DNA of 64,000 nucleotides from Providencia manganoxydans (GCF_016618195.1 NZ_CP067099.1:434001-498000), one strand, 5' to 3'; shown: positions 1-10,597, numbered from the stretch's first letter. Notes: generated from the sequence alone by a model not told the origin. Numbers and translations are program-made.

Positions 1-18
1 TGCAAGCTTTTACAATGA

Positions 19-50
19 CTATTTATTCATATTATGAATGAATAGTTTAT
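19..50. terminator. AT-rich hairpin, possible polA terminator
   Basis: Twelve-base arms at 19-30 and 34-45 pair with one mismatch around a 3-base loop and are followed by a T-rich run. In E. coli polA lies just upstream of spf, so this may end a polA transcript reading in from outside the window. The stem is weak because it is almost all A and T. The rest of 51-254 is AT-rich and holds no recognised gene, only the spf upstream region. Confidence 0.35.
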
Positions 51-254
51 TTTTTGCTCTTATTAGCGTCGTTATACTTAGTTAGTAAAAAAATTTACAT
101 TACATATTAATGCGACTTAGCTCTCATAAATATGTAATAAAAATACGGTTTTTGGCTTTTGAAACGATGTTTTATTCGCTGAATCGTAGTAAGCATTGAA
201 AAAAAATTACATAAAAGCTTTTTTTTGTGCAAAGAATCAAGTAAAGTATACGGC

Positions 255-364
255 GTAGGGTACAGAGGTAAGATGTTCTATCTTTCAGACCTTTTACTTC
301 ACGTAATCGGATTTAGCTGAATATTAGCTGCTCCAGTCAATATTTTTGACTGGAGCATTTTTTT
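255..364 (+). ncRNA. spf: Spot 42 small regulatory RNA
   Basis: The first ~65 bases are almost identical to E. coli Spot 42, beginning GTAGGGTACAGAGG. The RNA ends in an intrinsic terminator with arms GCTCCAGTCA and TGACTGGAGC followed by a T run (about 330-364). Spot 42 is an Hfq-dependent RNA that base-pairs with mRNAs of secondary carbon metabolism and is repressed by CRP-cAMP in E. coli. Only the loop and stem near the 3' end differ noticeably. Its position beside engB is as in E. coli (polA-spf-engB). The 5' end is placed by comparison; no clear -35 box was found. Confidence 0.95.
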
Positions 365-439
365 ATCTGAAATTCGACGTATTGATATAAATCTGCCGTT
401 ATGCGCCAACAGCATGACGCACAAGGAAATAAATGGAAA

Positions 440-1051
440 TTAGGCTTGTGTGCTATACCAGCTATCGAGTTTGATACGCAGTTTATCGATCCCAATCTTT
501 TTCAGCGCAGAAAAATATTCAACCTCAACATCACCACCTAATGGTTCAAGTGTTTGGCGAACTTCCATTAGCTGTTTTTTTCTGGCGCCAGAAGCGAGTT
601 TATCTGCTTTAGTGAGCAATACCAAAACAGGGACTTCCATCGCAATCGACCATTCGATCATTTGCATATCCAGATCTTTCAATGGATGACGTATATCCAT
701 CAGTACAACCAGCCCTTTGATACATTCTCTTTTTTGTAGGTACTCACCAAGCGCTTTTTGCCATTTGCGCTTCATTTCTTCAGGAACTTCGGCATAGCCG
801 TAACCCGGCAAATCGACTAAACGAATCCCTTCTTCAACCTCAAATAGGTTGATAAGTTGTGTTCGCCCTGGCGTTTTACTGGTACGTGCTAAACTTTTTT
901 GTTGGGTTAGTGCATTTAGTGCACTGGATTTTCCTGCATTGGAGCGGCCTGCAAAGGCAACTTCTATACCCGTATCTTTAGGTAGATGACGGATATCGGG
1001 TGCACTGATGACAAATTTTGCCATGTGATAATTATGATTTTTAATTGCCAT
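440..1051 (-). CDS. engB: Ribosome biogenesis GTP-binding protein EngB (YihA/YsxC)
   Basis: A 203-residue essential GTPase of the TRAFAC class that assists assembly of the 50S subunit in the cytoplasm. Visible motifs are the P-loop GRSNAGKS at residues 35-42, the G3 motif DLPG at 80-83 and the G4 motif TKAD at 147-150. Length and sequence match E. coli YihA, including the segment [12 protein letters not shown]. The start at 1051 gives the conserved N-terminus; a second Met at residue 10 is less likely. The gene converges on spf as in E. coli. Upstream, however, ppiA follows instead of yihI and hemN, so a rearrangement boundary lies in 1052-1645. Confidence 0.96.
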   Translation of the reverse strand: MAIKNHNYHMAKFVISAPDIRHLPKDTGIEVAFAGRSNAGKSSALNALTQQKSLARTSKTPGRTQLINLFEVEEGIRLVDLPGYGYAEVPEEMKRKWQKALGEYLQKRECIKGLVVLMDIRHPLKDLDMQMIEWSIAMEVPVLVLLTKADKLASGARKKQLMEVRQTLEPLGGDVEVEYFSALKKIGIDKLRIKLDSWYSTQA

Positions 1052-1645
1052 TGGTTGTTCTCCCTGAGTTTACCTTTTGAGGCTCAGGGATTATAGCTAT
1101 AGGAGACAGACAAACAAAGCTAAAATGGCAGTTGATGCTTATATGCTCTTTCAACCTGAGTGAGTGAGCTCATTTCACATGATGAAAAATACAATTTAAT
1201 CAGTATTTATATAAATTAGACTATATTTGATGAGGAGAGGGCGATTTGGCGTAAATAAAGGTAAATATTCAACAATATAATAATCTTCGCTCTAGAATTG
1301 GTGGATTAGATTCAGCGTGCAATAACCTACAATAAATAGTGAAATTGTTGGCGAGTTATAGATGAATAATTATTTTCATAGGTTTACTAAGCCGCATTGC
1401 GAGTTATTTAATTATATTCACCGTGAACCAGTATTTAATGTGCGCTGAAAGATAGAGCATTGAAGCCAAAGGTTTCGTGTTTTATAGTACAAGCAATGCG
1501 GCGGATACGTCGTTACTGCCCATTAAGGCTTGCATCAGACTGAGGAAGCTCAGCAGCAGTCAAGGAAGTGGGAAGCTTCGCATCTAAAAGGTGCGAAGTC
1601 ATTACAGTATAAATAAGTCATTAGCTATAGCGAAAGGGATCTTGA
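1052..1645. other. Intergenic region engB-ppiA with structured ppiA leader
   Basis: This 594-base stretch has no convincing gene. The left two thirds are AT-rich. Near ppiA the sequence becomes GC-richer and can fold: one hairpin has arms CTGAG and CTCAG near 1540-1553, and a stronger one has arms CTTCGCA (1576-1582) and TGCGAAG (1592-1598). No T run follows either, so these are more likely 5' leader structure of ppiA than terminators. This is also where the E. coli polA-engB neighbourhood is joined to the ppiA-pabA neighbourhood. Confidence 0.5.
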
Positions 1646-2218
1646 ATGTTAAAACGAATTTTTGTGCCTCTACTAGCAGTCTGTGCTATCAGTGCATCTT
1701 CTCTTGCTCTCGCTGCGGGTGAAACTTACGTGAAGTTAGTCACGTCGATGGGCAATATTGAACTCGAATTGAATGATAAAAAAGCACCAGTAACCACTGA
1801 AAACTTTCTTCAATATGTAAACGAAGGTTATTACAACGGAACTACCTTCCACCGTGTTATCCCTGGTTTCATGATCCAAGGTGGCGGTTTTAACAAAGAT
1901 CTTCAGCAAAAACAGACTCGTGCTCCAATTAAGAATGAAGCGGATAACGGCTTACGTAATTTGCGTGGAACGATTTCTATGGCACGTACCGCGAATAAAG
2001 ACAGTGCAACCAGCCAGTTTTTTATTAACGTTGCCGATAATGCGTTCTTAGATCACGGTCAGCGTGATTTCGGTTACGCAGTTTTTGGTAAGGTAGTGAA
2101 AGGCATGGATGTTGTTGATAAAATATCTAAAGTCAAAACAGAAAATGTTGGTCCATACCAAAACGTACCTGTTGAACCTATTTCGATTATTTCTGCTGAA
2201 GTAATTAAAAAGCCATAA
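1646..2218 (+). CDS. ppiA: Periplasmic peptidyl-prolyl cis-trans isomerase A (cyclophilin)
   Basis: A 190-residue cyclophilin that speeds proline isomerisation during folding in the periplasm. The N-terminus is a signal peptide (Lys/Arg near the start, a hydrophobic core, cleavage likely after Ala-Leu-Ala at residues 21-23). The cyclophilin core is clear, with [13 protein letters not shown] and the segment [17 protein letters not shown], nearly identical to E. coli PpiA (190 residues). The start has AAAGGGA upstream. Directly downstream is a hairpin with arms TGAGTGGG (2226-2233) and CCCACTCA (2251-2258). In E. coli yhfG and fic lie between ppiA and pabA; they are absent here. Confidence 0.96.
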   Translation: MLKRIFVPLLAVCAISASSLALAAGETYVKLVTSMGNIELELNDKKAPVTTENFLQYVNEGYYNGTTFHRVIPGFMIQGGGFNKDLQQKQTRAPIKNEADNGLRNLRGTISMARTANKDSATSQFFINVADNAFLDHGQRDFGYAVFGKVVKGMDVVDKISKVKTENVGPYQNVPVEPISIISAEVIKKP

Positions 2219-2225
2219 TTTATCA

Positions 2226-2258
2226 TGAGTGGGTAGATCGCATGCATTTGCCCACTCA
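2226..2258 (+). terminator. Hairpin after ppiA
   Basis: Perfect 8-base arms follow the ppiA stop codon. The sequence after the stem is pyrimidine-rich but lacks a clean T run, so termination is inferred. The rest of 2259-2570 is AT-rich; an extended -10-like TGTTATGAT at 2447-2455 is a candidate pabA promoter, without a good -35. Confidence 0.4.
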
Positions 2259-2570
2259 GCTCCCTTTCTCCCATCCCCCCGTGAGAGTTGTAGAAGCTAT
2301 TAATCCATTTAGTAAAAAAATAAATTTTCATAATTAAGAGTGGCTTGTTATAAGTATGTAAATACAATCCCCTGATTTTTATATGGAAAATAGTTTAGAT
2401 AAATCAGATTACTTGACTTAAATAGGCTATTTTCCTGCTTCGGCTGTGTTATGATAGCCGCCCCTTATTACTTTTTGCTGTTTTTTTAGCTAGAACTCTG
2501 ATTGCTAAAAGTGAAAAGTTGTGCATGGGTATATAATAGATAATGATAAAAATCAGTCGGATAGGCTACT

Positions 2571-3146
2571 ATGCTTTTACTTATTGATAATTACGATTCA
2601 TTTACTTATAACCTGTATCAATACTTTTGCGAGTTAGGCGCAGAAGTCGTGGTTAAACGGAATGATGAAATTTCTATCGAAGAGATAGAATTGCTTTCGC
2701 CTACACACCTAGTGATCTCACCAGGCCCTTGTACGCCTGATGAGGCGGGAATTTCTCTCGAAGCTATTAAATATTTTGCAGGTAAAATCCCTATTTTAGG
2801 TATTTGTCTCGGTCACCAAGCTATTGGGCAAGCCTTTGGTGCTACTGTTGTGAAAGCTAGAGAAGTGATGCACGGCAAAACATCGGCTATTCATCATAAT
2901 CATCAAGGGGTGTTTAAAGGGCTTAACCGTCCATTGACGGTAACCCGTTATCATTCTCTTGTTATTGCGGCGGATACATTACCTGCATCCTTTGATGTAT
3001 CGGCATGGTCTCTGAATAACGGTGATGTTGATGAGATCATGGGAATTCGCCATAAAACTTTGCCTATTGAAGGTGTTCAATTTCACCCAGAAAGCATTCT
3101 GAGTGAACAAGGGCATGAATTATTGAATAACTTTTTAAAGTATTAG
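2571..3146 (+). CDS. pabA: Aminodeoxychorismate synthase, glutamine amidotransferase subunit
   Basis: A 191-residue class I glutamine amidotransferase. With PabB (not in this window) it makes 4-amino-4-deoxychorismate for folate synthesis by supplying ammonia from glutamine. The catalytic triad is visible: Cys79 in [10 protein letters not shown], and His172 and Glu174 in FHPES near the C-terminus. The N-terminal [14 protein letters not shown] is typical of PabA/TrpG proteins. TrpG is an alternative for the family, but the neighbouring argD and crp match the E. coli pabA locus. fic and yhfG, upstream of pabA in E. coli, are missing. Confidence 0.95.
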   Translation: MLLLIDNYDSFTYNLYQYFCELGAEVVVKRNDEISIEEIELLSPTHLVISPGPCTPDEAGISLEAIKYFAGKIPILGICLGHQAIGQAFGATVVKAREVMHGKTSAIHHNHQGVFKGLNRPLTVTRYHSLVIAADTLPASFDVSAWSLNNGDVDEIMGIRHKTLPIEGVQFHPESILSEQGHELLNNFLKY

Positions 3147-4752
<1,606 letters not shown>

Positions 4753-4759
4753 GTTCTTG

Positions 4760-4798
4760 GGCTCTCAATTAAATTATTTTTTTTGAGAGCTATTTATT
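4760..4798 (+). terminator. Intrinsic terminator of argD
   Basis: Perfect arms GCTCTCAA (4761-4768) and TTGAGAGC (4783-4790) follow the argD stop, with a T-rich stretch after the stem. Confidence 0.65.
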
Positions 4799-4845
4799 TT
4801 ATTTTTATTTATTTATAAATCATCAGTTAAATATGTTCTTTTTAG

Positions 4846-4876
4846 GTGAGAATGGCATTCTCATCCTATTTTTTAT
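4846..4876 (+). terminator. Second small hairpin with T run before the LuxR-type gene
   Basis: A short palindrome, TGAGAATGGCATTCTCA (4847-4863), is followed by CCTATTTTTTATA. It could be a second terminator for readthrough from argD or an attenuator in the leader of the next gene. Confidence 0.4.
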
Positions 4877-4927
4877 ATGTTAAATGTATGTTTCTGCATT
4901 TCACTAATAAAGTATGGGATGGTAATA

Positions 4928-5725
4928 ATGGATATTGAAAGTATTTCTCTGGAAAAAGGATGTTTTAGCTTTAAAGATGACTTTGCGAATTGTTTTGATT
5001 GGAATGATATTGGTTTTTCCTTTTCAAAAATTGATTTAAATACTAAGGAAGTAAGCACATTATCAAGTAATTATGAGTGGCTTTTAATGTATTGGGATGC
5101 GGATTTAGATCTAAGTATTAGTGAAAGACTTGGGGCTGGCATTCAATGTTGGAATGATTATTCAAATGCTCATATGTCTACATTGTCTAAAACGCAGAAA
5201 AATAAATTTAAATTAGATTTTTGTTTTAATCATAAAGATGTATTTGAAGTGGCATCAATTAATTCAAATAAAGAATTATCTGTAGCTGATATAATTAAAA
5301 TTCATAAGCACCGCCATATCATCTCGGATTATGCAGATAGGTTATGGAAAAATTACCAACAGATGGTTTTACCAATGCGAGAAAGTATTTCATTACCTAT
5401 TATTGGGATTGAAGGCGAAGAAACAAAGCAACAGCCTATTGATATTCACGGCTTTATGAAATTTGGAGATGTGCGTTTTACTCGAAAAGAAATGATAACT
5501 ATCTGTATGTTGCTTTCTCAATGCCGAATTAAGGAAATTAGTGCTATTCAAGGGTGCTCTGAAAACTCAGAGCATAAACGCATCATGAATATCAAAGAGA
5601 AGCTGGGTTGTCCTCATGCCTCACCGAGTGGTTTATTTAAAGCATTTAAAGAACGTGGTATTACATTAGCTTGTTTAGATACATTAATTACTCTGAAAAA
5701 TATTCAACAAGGAAATAAAAAATGA
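4928..5725 (+). CDS. Putative LuxR-type transcriptional regulator
   Basis: About 265 residues from the chosen ATG, which has GGATGG just upstream; ATG codons at 4877 and 4919 are alternatives. The last ~70 residues read as a LuxR/FixJ-type helix-turn-helix: FTRKEMITICMLLSQCRIKEI, then a divergent recognition region and IKEKLGC. The N-terminal ~180 residues show no motif I can name and may be a sensing domain. The stop overlaps the next start (ATGA at 5722-5725), so the regulator and the MFS transporter are co-translated and it may respond to that transporter's substrate. AT-rich codon use unlike argD or crp suggests acquisition. The specific target is unknown. Confidence 0.7.
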   Translation: MDIESISLEKGCFSFKDDFANCFDWNDIGFSFSKIDLNTKEVSTLSSNYEWLLMYWDADLDLSISERLGAGIQCWNDYSNAHMSTLSKTQKNKFKLDFCFNHKDVFEVASINSNKELSVADIIKIHKHRHIISDYADRLWKNYQQMVLPMRESISLPIIGIEGEETKQQPIDIHGFMKFGDVRFTRKEMITICMLLSQCRIKEISAIQGCSENSEHKRIMNIKEKLGCPHASPSGLFKAFKERGITLACLDTLITLKNIQQGNKK

Positions 5726-6912
5726 AATGGAAATTCAGATTAGGAGCGGTAGCAGGGAATACTTTAGAATATTATGATATTGCCGTATTTGCTGCAATAT
5801 CTGTATATTTAAGTGCGGAATTAGAACGATTAGGTTACTCTTCAGCGACTGAAATGGTATGGGGAATATTTGCATTACGTTTTCTGGCTAGACCTATTGG
5901 TGGTTATGTAATTGGTCGCTATGCCGATCGAGTGGGTAAAAAGCCCGCTTTAGTCTTTACCAGTTTACTTACTGGGACTGCAACCTTATGTATGGCAATA
6001 TTGCCGATTCAATTATTAGGTTCATATACGCCTATCGCGATTTTAATGTTGCAATTAATATTATCTTTTAGCTTCGGTGGCGAATATCCCTCATTAATCA
6101 CCTACTTACTTAATAATATTTCTGAAAAAGAATGCTCTAAAGTTTCTTCATTAATTGTTGGTAGCTCAATAATTGGTGTCATTATTTCATTAGCAGTTGT
6201 GTTAGTTTTAGAAAATCAATTAACCGTAGAAATGATGCAGTCAATTGGTTGGCGTATACCCTTACTATTAGGTTTGGTGAATATTGCCATTAGCTTTTGG
6301 TTTCGCTTAAAATTACCAGATCAACCACTGGTAGAAAAACGCAACAATAAAATGAGTGGGTTTAAAATATTACAGATATTTTTATTAACTGTACCTGGGA
6401 CTGTTACGTTTTATTCGCAAAATATCTCATCCTCTATACTAAGCGAACATTTACAACTCGGCGAACTGAAAAGTCTATATTCAATTGTATTATCAAGTCT
6501 TTTATTGGTCTTTATGCTAATTTGTGGATGGTTAACCGATAAATACAGTTCACCACAAAAAATATTTAGACTGGGTGTATTTGGTATGGTGTTGCTTTCT
6601 ATTCCATTGTATTTTGCAATGAGCAGTGGAATAATGATTTTGGTGTCTATTGCTCAATTAATTATAATTATCAATGGGGCAATGATATTATGTAATTTAT
6701 CTGCAATACTGTTCTCAATTTCTGGTGGGCAGACGGTAGTTCTTGCTGTTGGTTATAATTTAGCAACAACCTTTATCGGTGGGATAACGCCGTTGGTGAT
6801 TAGCTATTTGGTTGGTATCAATGTCGGCTATGTAGGGGGCTTTATTGCTTTATGTGGTTTGACGTTCTTGCTATCAAGCTCTTTATCTAAAAGTTATCAA
6901 TTAGCATCGTAA
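5722..6912 (+). CDS. MFS transporter, metabolite:H+ symporter type
   Basis: A 396-residue inner-membrane protein with about 12 hydrophobic segments. The first helix has GNTLEYYDIAVFAA, close to the motif of the metabolite:H+ symporter group (ProP, KgtP, ShiA). The loop between helices 2 and 3 has the MFS motif GRYADRVGKKPAL (residues ~67-79). The substrate cannot be told; family members carry osmolytes, organic acids or aromatic acids. Translationally coupled to the upstream LuxR-type gene by a 4-base overlap. AT-rich like its partner and absent at this position in E. coli. Confidence 0.85.
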   Translation: MKWKFRLGAVAGNTLEYYDIAVFAAISVYLSAELERLGYSSATEMVWGIFALRFLARPIGGYVIGRYADRVGKKPALVFTSLLTGTATLCMAILPIQLLGSYTPIAILMLQLILSFSFGGEYPSLITYLLNNISEKECSKVSSLIVGSSIIGVIISLAVVLVLENQLTVEMMQSIGWRIPLLLGLVNIAISFWFRLKLPDQPLVEKRNNKMSGFKILQIFLLTVPGTVTFYSQNISSSILSEHLQLGELKSLYSIVLSSLLLVFMLICGWLTDKYSSPQKIFRLGVFGMVLLSIPLYFAMSSGIMILVSIAQLIIIINGAMILCNLSAILFSISGGQTVVLAVGYNLATTFIGGITPLVISYLVGINVGYVGGFIALCGLTFLLSSSLSKSYQLAS

Positions 6913-6922
6913 TTTGAATTAT

Positions 6923-6954
6923 AAATCCGCCCCAGTGTAAAATAGGGGCGATTT
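6923..6954. terminator. Bidirectional terminator between convergent genes
   Basis: Arms AAATCCGCCCC and GGGGCGATTT form a GC-rich stem flanked by A-rich and T-rich sequence on the two sides. It lies between the MFS gene and the oppositely oriented large gene, so it can serve both. Confidence 0.7.
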
Positions 6955-6988
6955 ATCTTAATTTTAATTATTTATATATCTTGTCATA

Positions 6989-9900
6989 CTATTCATTTTC
7001 ATGCTTGTCTTTTTCTTCTTTATTTTCATCGTCTCTTCTTTTCTTACTTGAGCCACTTTTCCCTGATACTAGGGATATAAGAGTAGGTCGCTGAAGATTA
7101 ATCGCTGTTATATTTTTATAAAAAGGTAAATTTAAAATTTCCTTTAACTTTTTATACTGCTCTTTATTGATCGTTGGTAATGAATAACGGGGAGCCTCCG
7201 CGATTTTATTCAATAATATAGACTCTTTTTCATTAAGATTTGATGGGAAATTTGATTTTTGGATTTCATTTAATGCATGATACTCCCCTTCTGTCATGTA
7301 ACTTGGTAAACCTTGAGTCAGTAGACTAGGACTATATTTCGTATAGATAAGTTTTTCTTTATTCTGAGTAGGGCTTGTCTTTTTTACTGATTTTGTTGTA
7401 TTAGCTGTAGCTTTTAGTGTAGATATTTTTGTTTGAGAAAGGGGAATGGTTTTATTATCCTCTTCTAATGAGGGGGATATTGTATTTGCAAGTGTTAACG
7501 TAATGGTAGACGCTTTTTTTGTCTCCGTCATTGAAGAAATATCCGTCTGTATTCCTTGAGTCATTTTAGCTGGATTTTTTTGTTGTGCCACTGTAAATGG
7601 CTCAGTTTGTACAGCACGATCTTGTGTTATTGAGTTATCTGTTTTTTTATTTGTAGCTAATGAATGAGCAAGAAGAATACTAGGCGAATAGCGTGTTTTA
7701 TTTATTATAGCGAGGTCAAGTGCTGATATTATTTTTGATTCTTCTACCTCTGATAATTGTTCTATCATTTCTGATAGATTTTTTTTAATATTATTAAATT
7801 GATAGTTTGTTTTATTTGGAATGTCTTTGCTCAATAATTTAGCTTTCTCTATCAATTGGTTTGTTTTTGTCATAGATGGATATAAGCTTTTTTCTTGAAC
7901 AACAGATTTTTTCTTCTCAGGGAAATCGTTTCTATTTGTGTTGGTGGTAGGAAATCTGGTTTTTTTTTCAAGTTGAGGTGAACCATTATCATAGTCGTCA
8001 TTATCATTATTATATTTAGTTGCATATGGACAATATGATTTTGATATCGTCAATTTATTAATCTCTTCAGATATGTCAATATAATTCTCTGGCTGTACAG
8101 GTGCTATTGATAAACGTGTATCATTTTGATTTTGGGAAAGGTTGTTTTTATTCATTGAAATTGGGTTTTGAACTTTACCCAGATTTGATATAACAGAAGT
8201 ATCCTTATAATCATAATCATTTTCTTCATCAGAAGAAAATGCATCATCACTCTCTATATCTCTTTCAAATTTTTTTTCATAAAAAGACGGATCGATAAAA
8301 CCAGAATGGTTACCTATTTTATTTGATTCTGTCTGTATTTCAGCGGATTGCTGCGCCTCGGTAACTTTGGAATACTCGGTTTGTGTCTGCTTGGTGAAAG
8401 TGGCCAGTACCGCTTGCTTTTGTTCAAAGAGGACTTGAGCCGCTTTTTTCTGGCTTTCGGTCTGTTGCTGGGCCAGTTTAAGGGCTTCTTGGCTCGCTTG
8501 CAGCTGGATTTTCATCTGCTCCAGCGCGGCTTGTGCGTTATCAAAAGCTTGTTTGTGGGTTTGTACTTGTTTGGTGAAAGCGTCCAATTCCAATTGTTTT
8601 TGGTTAAGGAGCGTTTGAGCCATTTTAAGGTTTTCATTGGTCTGTTGCAGTTGTTTTTCAGTATCTCTTTGGATCTGCTTTTGAGTAGATAGCTCTGCTT
8701 CCTTCTGCTCCAAAGCATTATCAAGTGTTTGTTTGTCGGTTTGTGTCTGCTTAGTGAAAGCGTTCAGGGGTGTTTGATTTTGTTTTTCAGTAAAGATATC
8801 CCAGCTTATTTCATCAAAGGGATCATCATAATAGCTTTGGATATCTTCCATATCTGAGAATTCTTCATCAATATAAAAACTATTGACTGAATCAAGATCA
8901 TCATCTTGGCCATCCATATCACTAAATGAGTCATTATCAAGATTTCTCTGTAATACGTTTAAATAGACATTATGATTATCTAATCCACTAATATAATGAG
9001 CTAATAATTCTGTTATATCTTGGCCTTCAATAGGGGAATTTAAGAAGTTTTTGGGAGATATTGTGATAATAACCTCAAAATTATCTATATTTATAATATA
9101 ACGATGTCGAGTTTCCTTATTATGAGCACTGGTGAGATAATCTTCAATATTATTAAATATTGAAGAGAGCAATTTGGCGTCTTTATCTACACCTACCTGC
9201 ATATTCTCTACTGGGTCTTTGTTGGGAGATTTATTTAAGGCCGAATTTTTCATCTGACTCTTGAAAGTGTTATCCGATAATCGTTTCCGAAGTGCTTCAC
9301 TTAGCGCCAACGATGGTAGTGTGTTTCTATCGAGTGTACTGGGTCGGCTAGCATTTTTTGGAACAAGCATGAGTGAACTATCTGGTGTTTTCTCTACCAC
9401 AGATAATTTTCCACTCTGGCTTGCCGTTCTGCTTGGGGAATAGGAAGAGAGGGACGTTTGAATTTCTTCTGCATACGTCAGTGTTCTTCCGTTAGTGATT
9501 GCTGGAGTTGATTCGGTTGTTTGAGAGGCGATTTGTTGTTGAGCAGGAGCACCTTTGTTAATTTGTGAAGTCACTTTGGGCTGGGAAGAGGTGTTTTGCT
9601 CAATCTTTTGAATTATTTCTTTTACATGACTCAATGTTGGATTGTCATTATAAGATGCTGTAGGTTCAGCTCGTGAGCTATCATCATTTAAAATAAAGTC
9701 ATTACTCTGTTTTTCACGTTGTTGAGTATTAGCGAGTATGGGTAGAGTCATTTTATTTGCTTTATTTGAAATTAGACTCGGTTTTTTCTCGATGGACTGT
9801 TTTGCTCGGTCAGTGTTGTTTTCTTTGTTTGAAGAAAAAGGCGCTATGTGAGTCTTTTGTTCAACCTCCTGAAGAGCGGGAGGAGTGTGCAACATCAAAG

Positions 9901-10444
9901 GCGCTGATTGAGATAAAGTATCAGATCCTAAGGTCGCTTCTGGCGGAACTCTTCCAACTTGTACGGGGTTAGCTTTTTTTTTCGTGTTAGGCGTTTCGTT
10001 TAGAGTACTCTTACTTCCTTGATTTTCATCATGTTTAGTGGGTAAGGTATGCTTAGTTTGTTTTGATAATAAATCATTTGCGTCAACCTCATCTGGGTTA
10101 TGCTGTATCTCGATCCGTTGTTCTGTTTGGGTTGCGATATTTTTTGTCATAGGAGAAGCAAGTTCTATTTGTGTTACTTTATCTATTTTGCCTGAACAAT
10201 TATTATCGTTATTAATTAATGTATTGGTTGTCGATGAAGTCGAACTTAATTTTTTAGCATTAGCACTCTTTGTTTTATAGTTTATATTTATCGTTAAATT
10301 GATATTGGCAACGTTTTTTATATTATAAACAATGTTATTTACCATTTTCCCTATTTCAACAAAGTTCATTTCATTCAGAGTATCATTAAGTGTTCTTTGA
10401 TTGATGAAAGATGGTTTATTAATTGTTATCGTGAGCTCGACCAT
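6989..10444 (-). CDS. Large low-complexity coiled-coil protein with [TVI]QT motifs, function unknown
   Basis: 1151 residues; I do not recognise the family. No signal peptide or membrane helix is evident. In order: a small ordered-looking N-terminus (1-55); a long Ser/Thr/Asn/Lys/Gln-rich stretch (60-420); a second compact segment (441-500); an acidic segment (505-550); a Gln-rich coiled coil built of 60-residue repeats (561-700); more disordered sequence with acidic Asp/Tyr patches; three short helical repeats at 1047-1061, 1067-1081 and 1090-1103; and a basic then charged tail containing KKRR. Eight [T/V/I]QT motifs are centred on Gln106, 329, 568, 628, 688, 704, 946 and 966. T-[RK]-YSPS-[IL]-L occurs twice (917-924, 1035-1042). 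AT-rich apart from the repeat block (8345-8764). A structural scaffold or a secreted effector are both possible; neither is shown. Confidence 0.75.
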   Translation of the reverse strand: MVELTITINKPSFINQRTLNDTLNEMNFVEIGKMVNNIVYNIKNVANINLTININYKTKSANAKKLSSTSSTTNTLINNDNNCSGKIDKVTQIELASPMTKNIATQTEQRIEIQHNPDEVDANDLLSKQTKHTLPTKHDENQGSKSTLNETPNTKKKANPVQVGRVPPEATLGSDTLSQSAPLMLHTPPALQEVEQKTHIAPFSSNKENNTDRAKQSIEKKPSLISNKANKMTLPILANTQQREKQSNDFILNDDSSRAEPTASYNDNPTLSHVKEIIQKIEQNTSSQPKVTSQINKGAPAQQQIASQTTESTPAITNGRTLTYAEEIQTSLSSYSPSRTASQSGKLSVVEKTPDSSLMLVPKNASRPSTLDRNTLPSLALSEALRKRLSDNTFKSQMKNSALNKSPNKDPVENMQVGVDKDAKLLSSIFNNIEDYLTSAHNKETRHRYIINIDNFEVIITISPKNFLNSPIEGQDITELLAHYISGLDNHNVYLNVLQRNLDNDSFSDMDGQDDDLDSVNSFYIDEEFSDMEDIQSYYDDPFDEISWDIFTEKQNQTPLNAFTKQTQTDKQTLDNALEQKEAELSTQKQIQRDTEKQLQQTNENLKMAQTLLNQKQLELDAFTKQVQTHKQAFDNAQAALEQMKIQLQASQEALKLAQQQTESQKKAAQVLFEQKQAVLATFTKQTQTEYSKVTEAQQSAEIQTESNKIGNHSGFIDPSFYEKKFERDIESDDAFSSDEENDYDYKDTSVISNLGKVQNPISMNKNNLSQNQNDTRLSIAPVQPENYIDISEEINKLTISKSYCPYATKYNNDNDDYDNGSPQLEKKTRFPTTNTNRNDFPEKKKSVVQEKSLYPSMTKTNQLIEKAKLLSKDIPNKTNYQFNNIKKNLSEMIEQLSEVEESKIISALDLAIINKTRYSPSILLAHSLATNKKTDNSITQDRAVQTEPFTVAQQKNPAKMTQGIQTDISSMTETKKASTITLTLANTISPSLEEDNKTIPLSQTKISTLKATANTTKSVKKTSPTQNKEKLIYTKYSPSLLTQGLPSYMTEGEYHALNEIQKSNFPSNLNEKESILLNKIAEAPRYSLPTINKEQYKKLKEILNLPFYKNITAINLQRPTLISLVSGKSGSSKKRRDDENKEEKDKHENE
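8345..8764 (-). repeat. In-gene tandem repeats of 60 codons (2.3 copies)
   Basis: Residues 561-620, 621-680 and 681-700 each begin [NDA]-x-FTKQ-[TV]-QT, so the period is exactly 60 residues (180 bases). The repeats are Gln/Ala/Leu/Lys-rich and predicted to be coiled coil. By eye the DNA is clearly richer in G and C than the flanking parts of the same gene, which suggests a different origin or recent duplication. Confidence 0.8.
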
Positions 10445-10597
10445 AAATTAAAAATTCCTTAAACAATAAATTAAGTGATTGTTTTTAATATTATGTGACT
10501 GATAATTATTTAAATATAAAGAAACGCGGCTAGACGATAACGAGTATCGCAAAATGATTGCAACAGAAAGTGATAGGATATTGATACAATTAGAGGC

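Noticed and set aside
1155..1190. CRP-like site GTGAGCTCATTTCACA upstream of ppiA
   Set aside because: The spacing between half-sites is 7 instead of 6 and it lies almost 500 bases from ppiA.
8348..8724. Open frames on both strands over the 60-residue repeat block
   Set aside because: By-product of the repetitive, Gln/Leu-rich codons in the real gene; no start signals and no recognisable protein.
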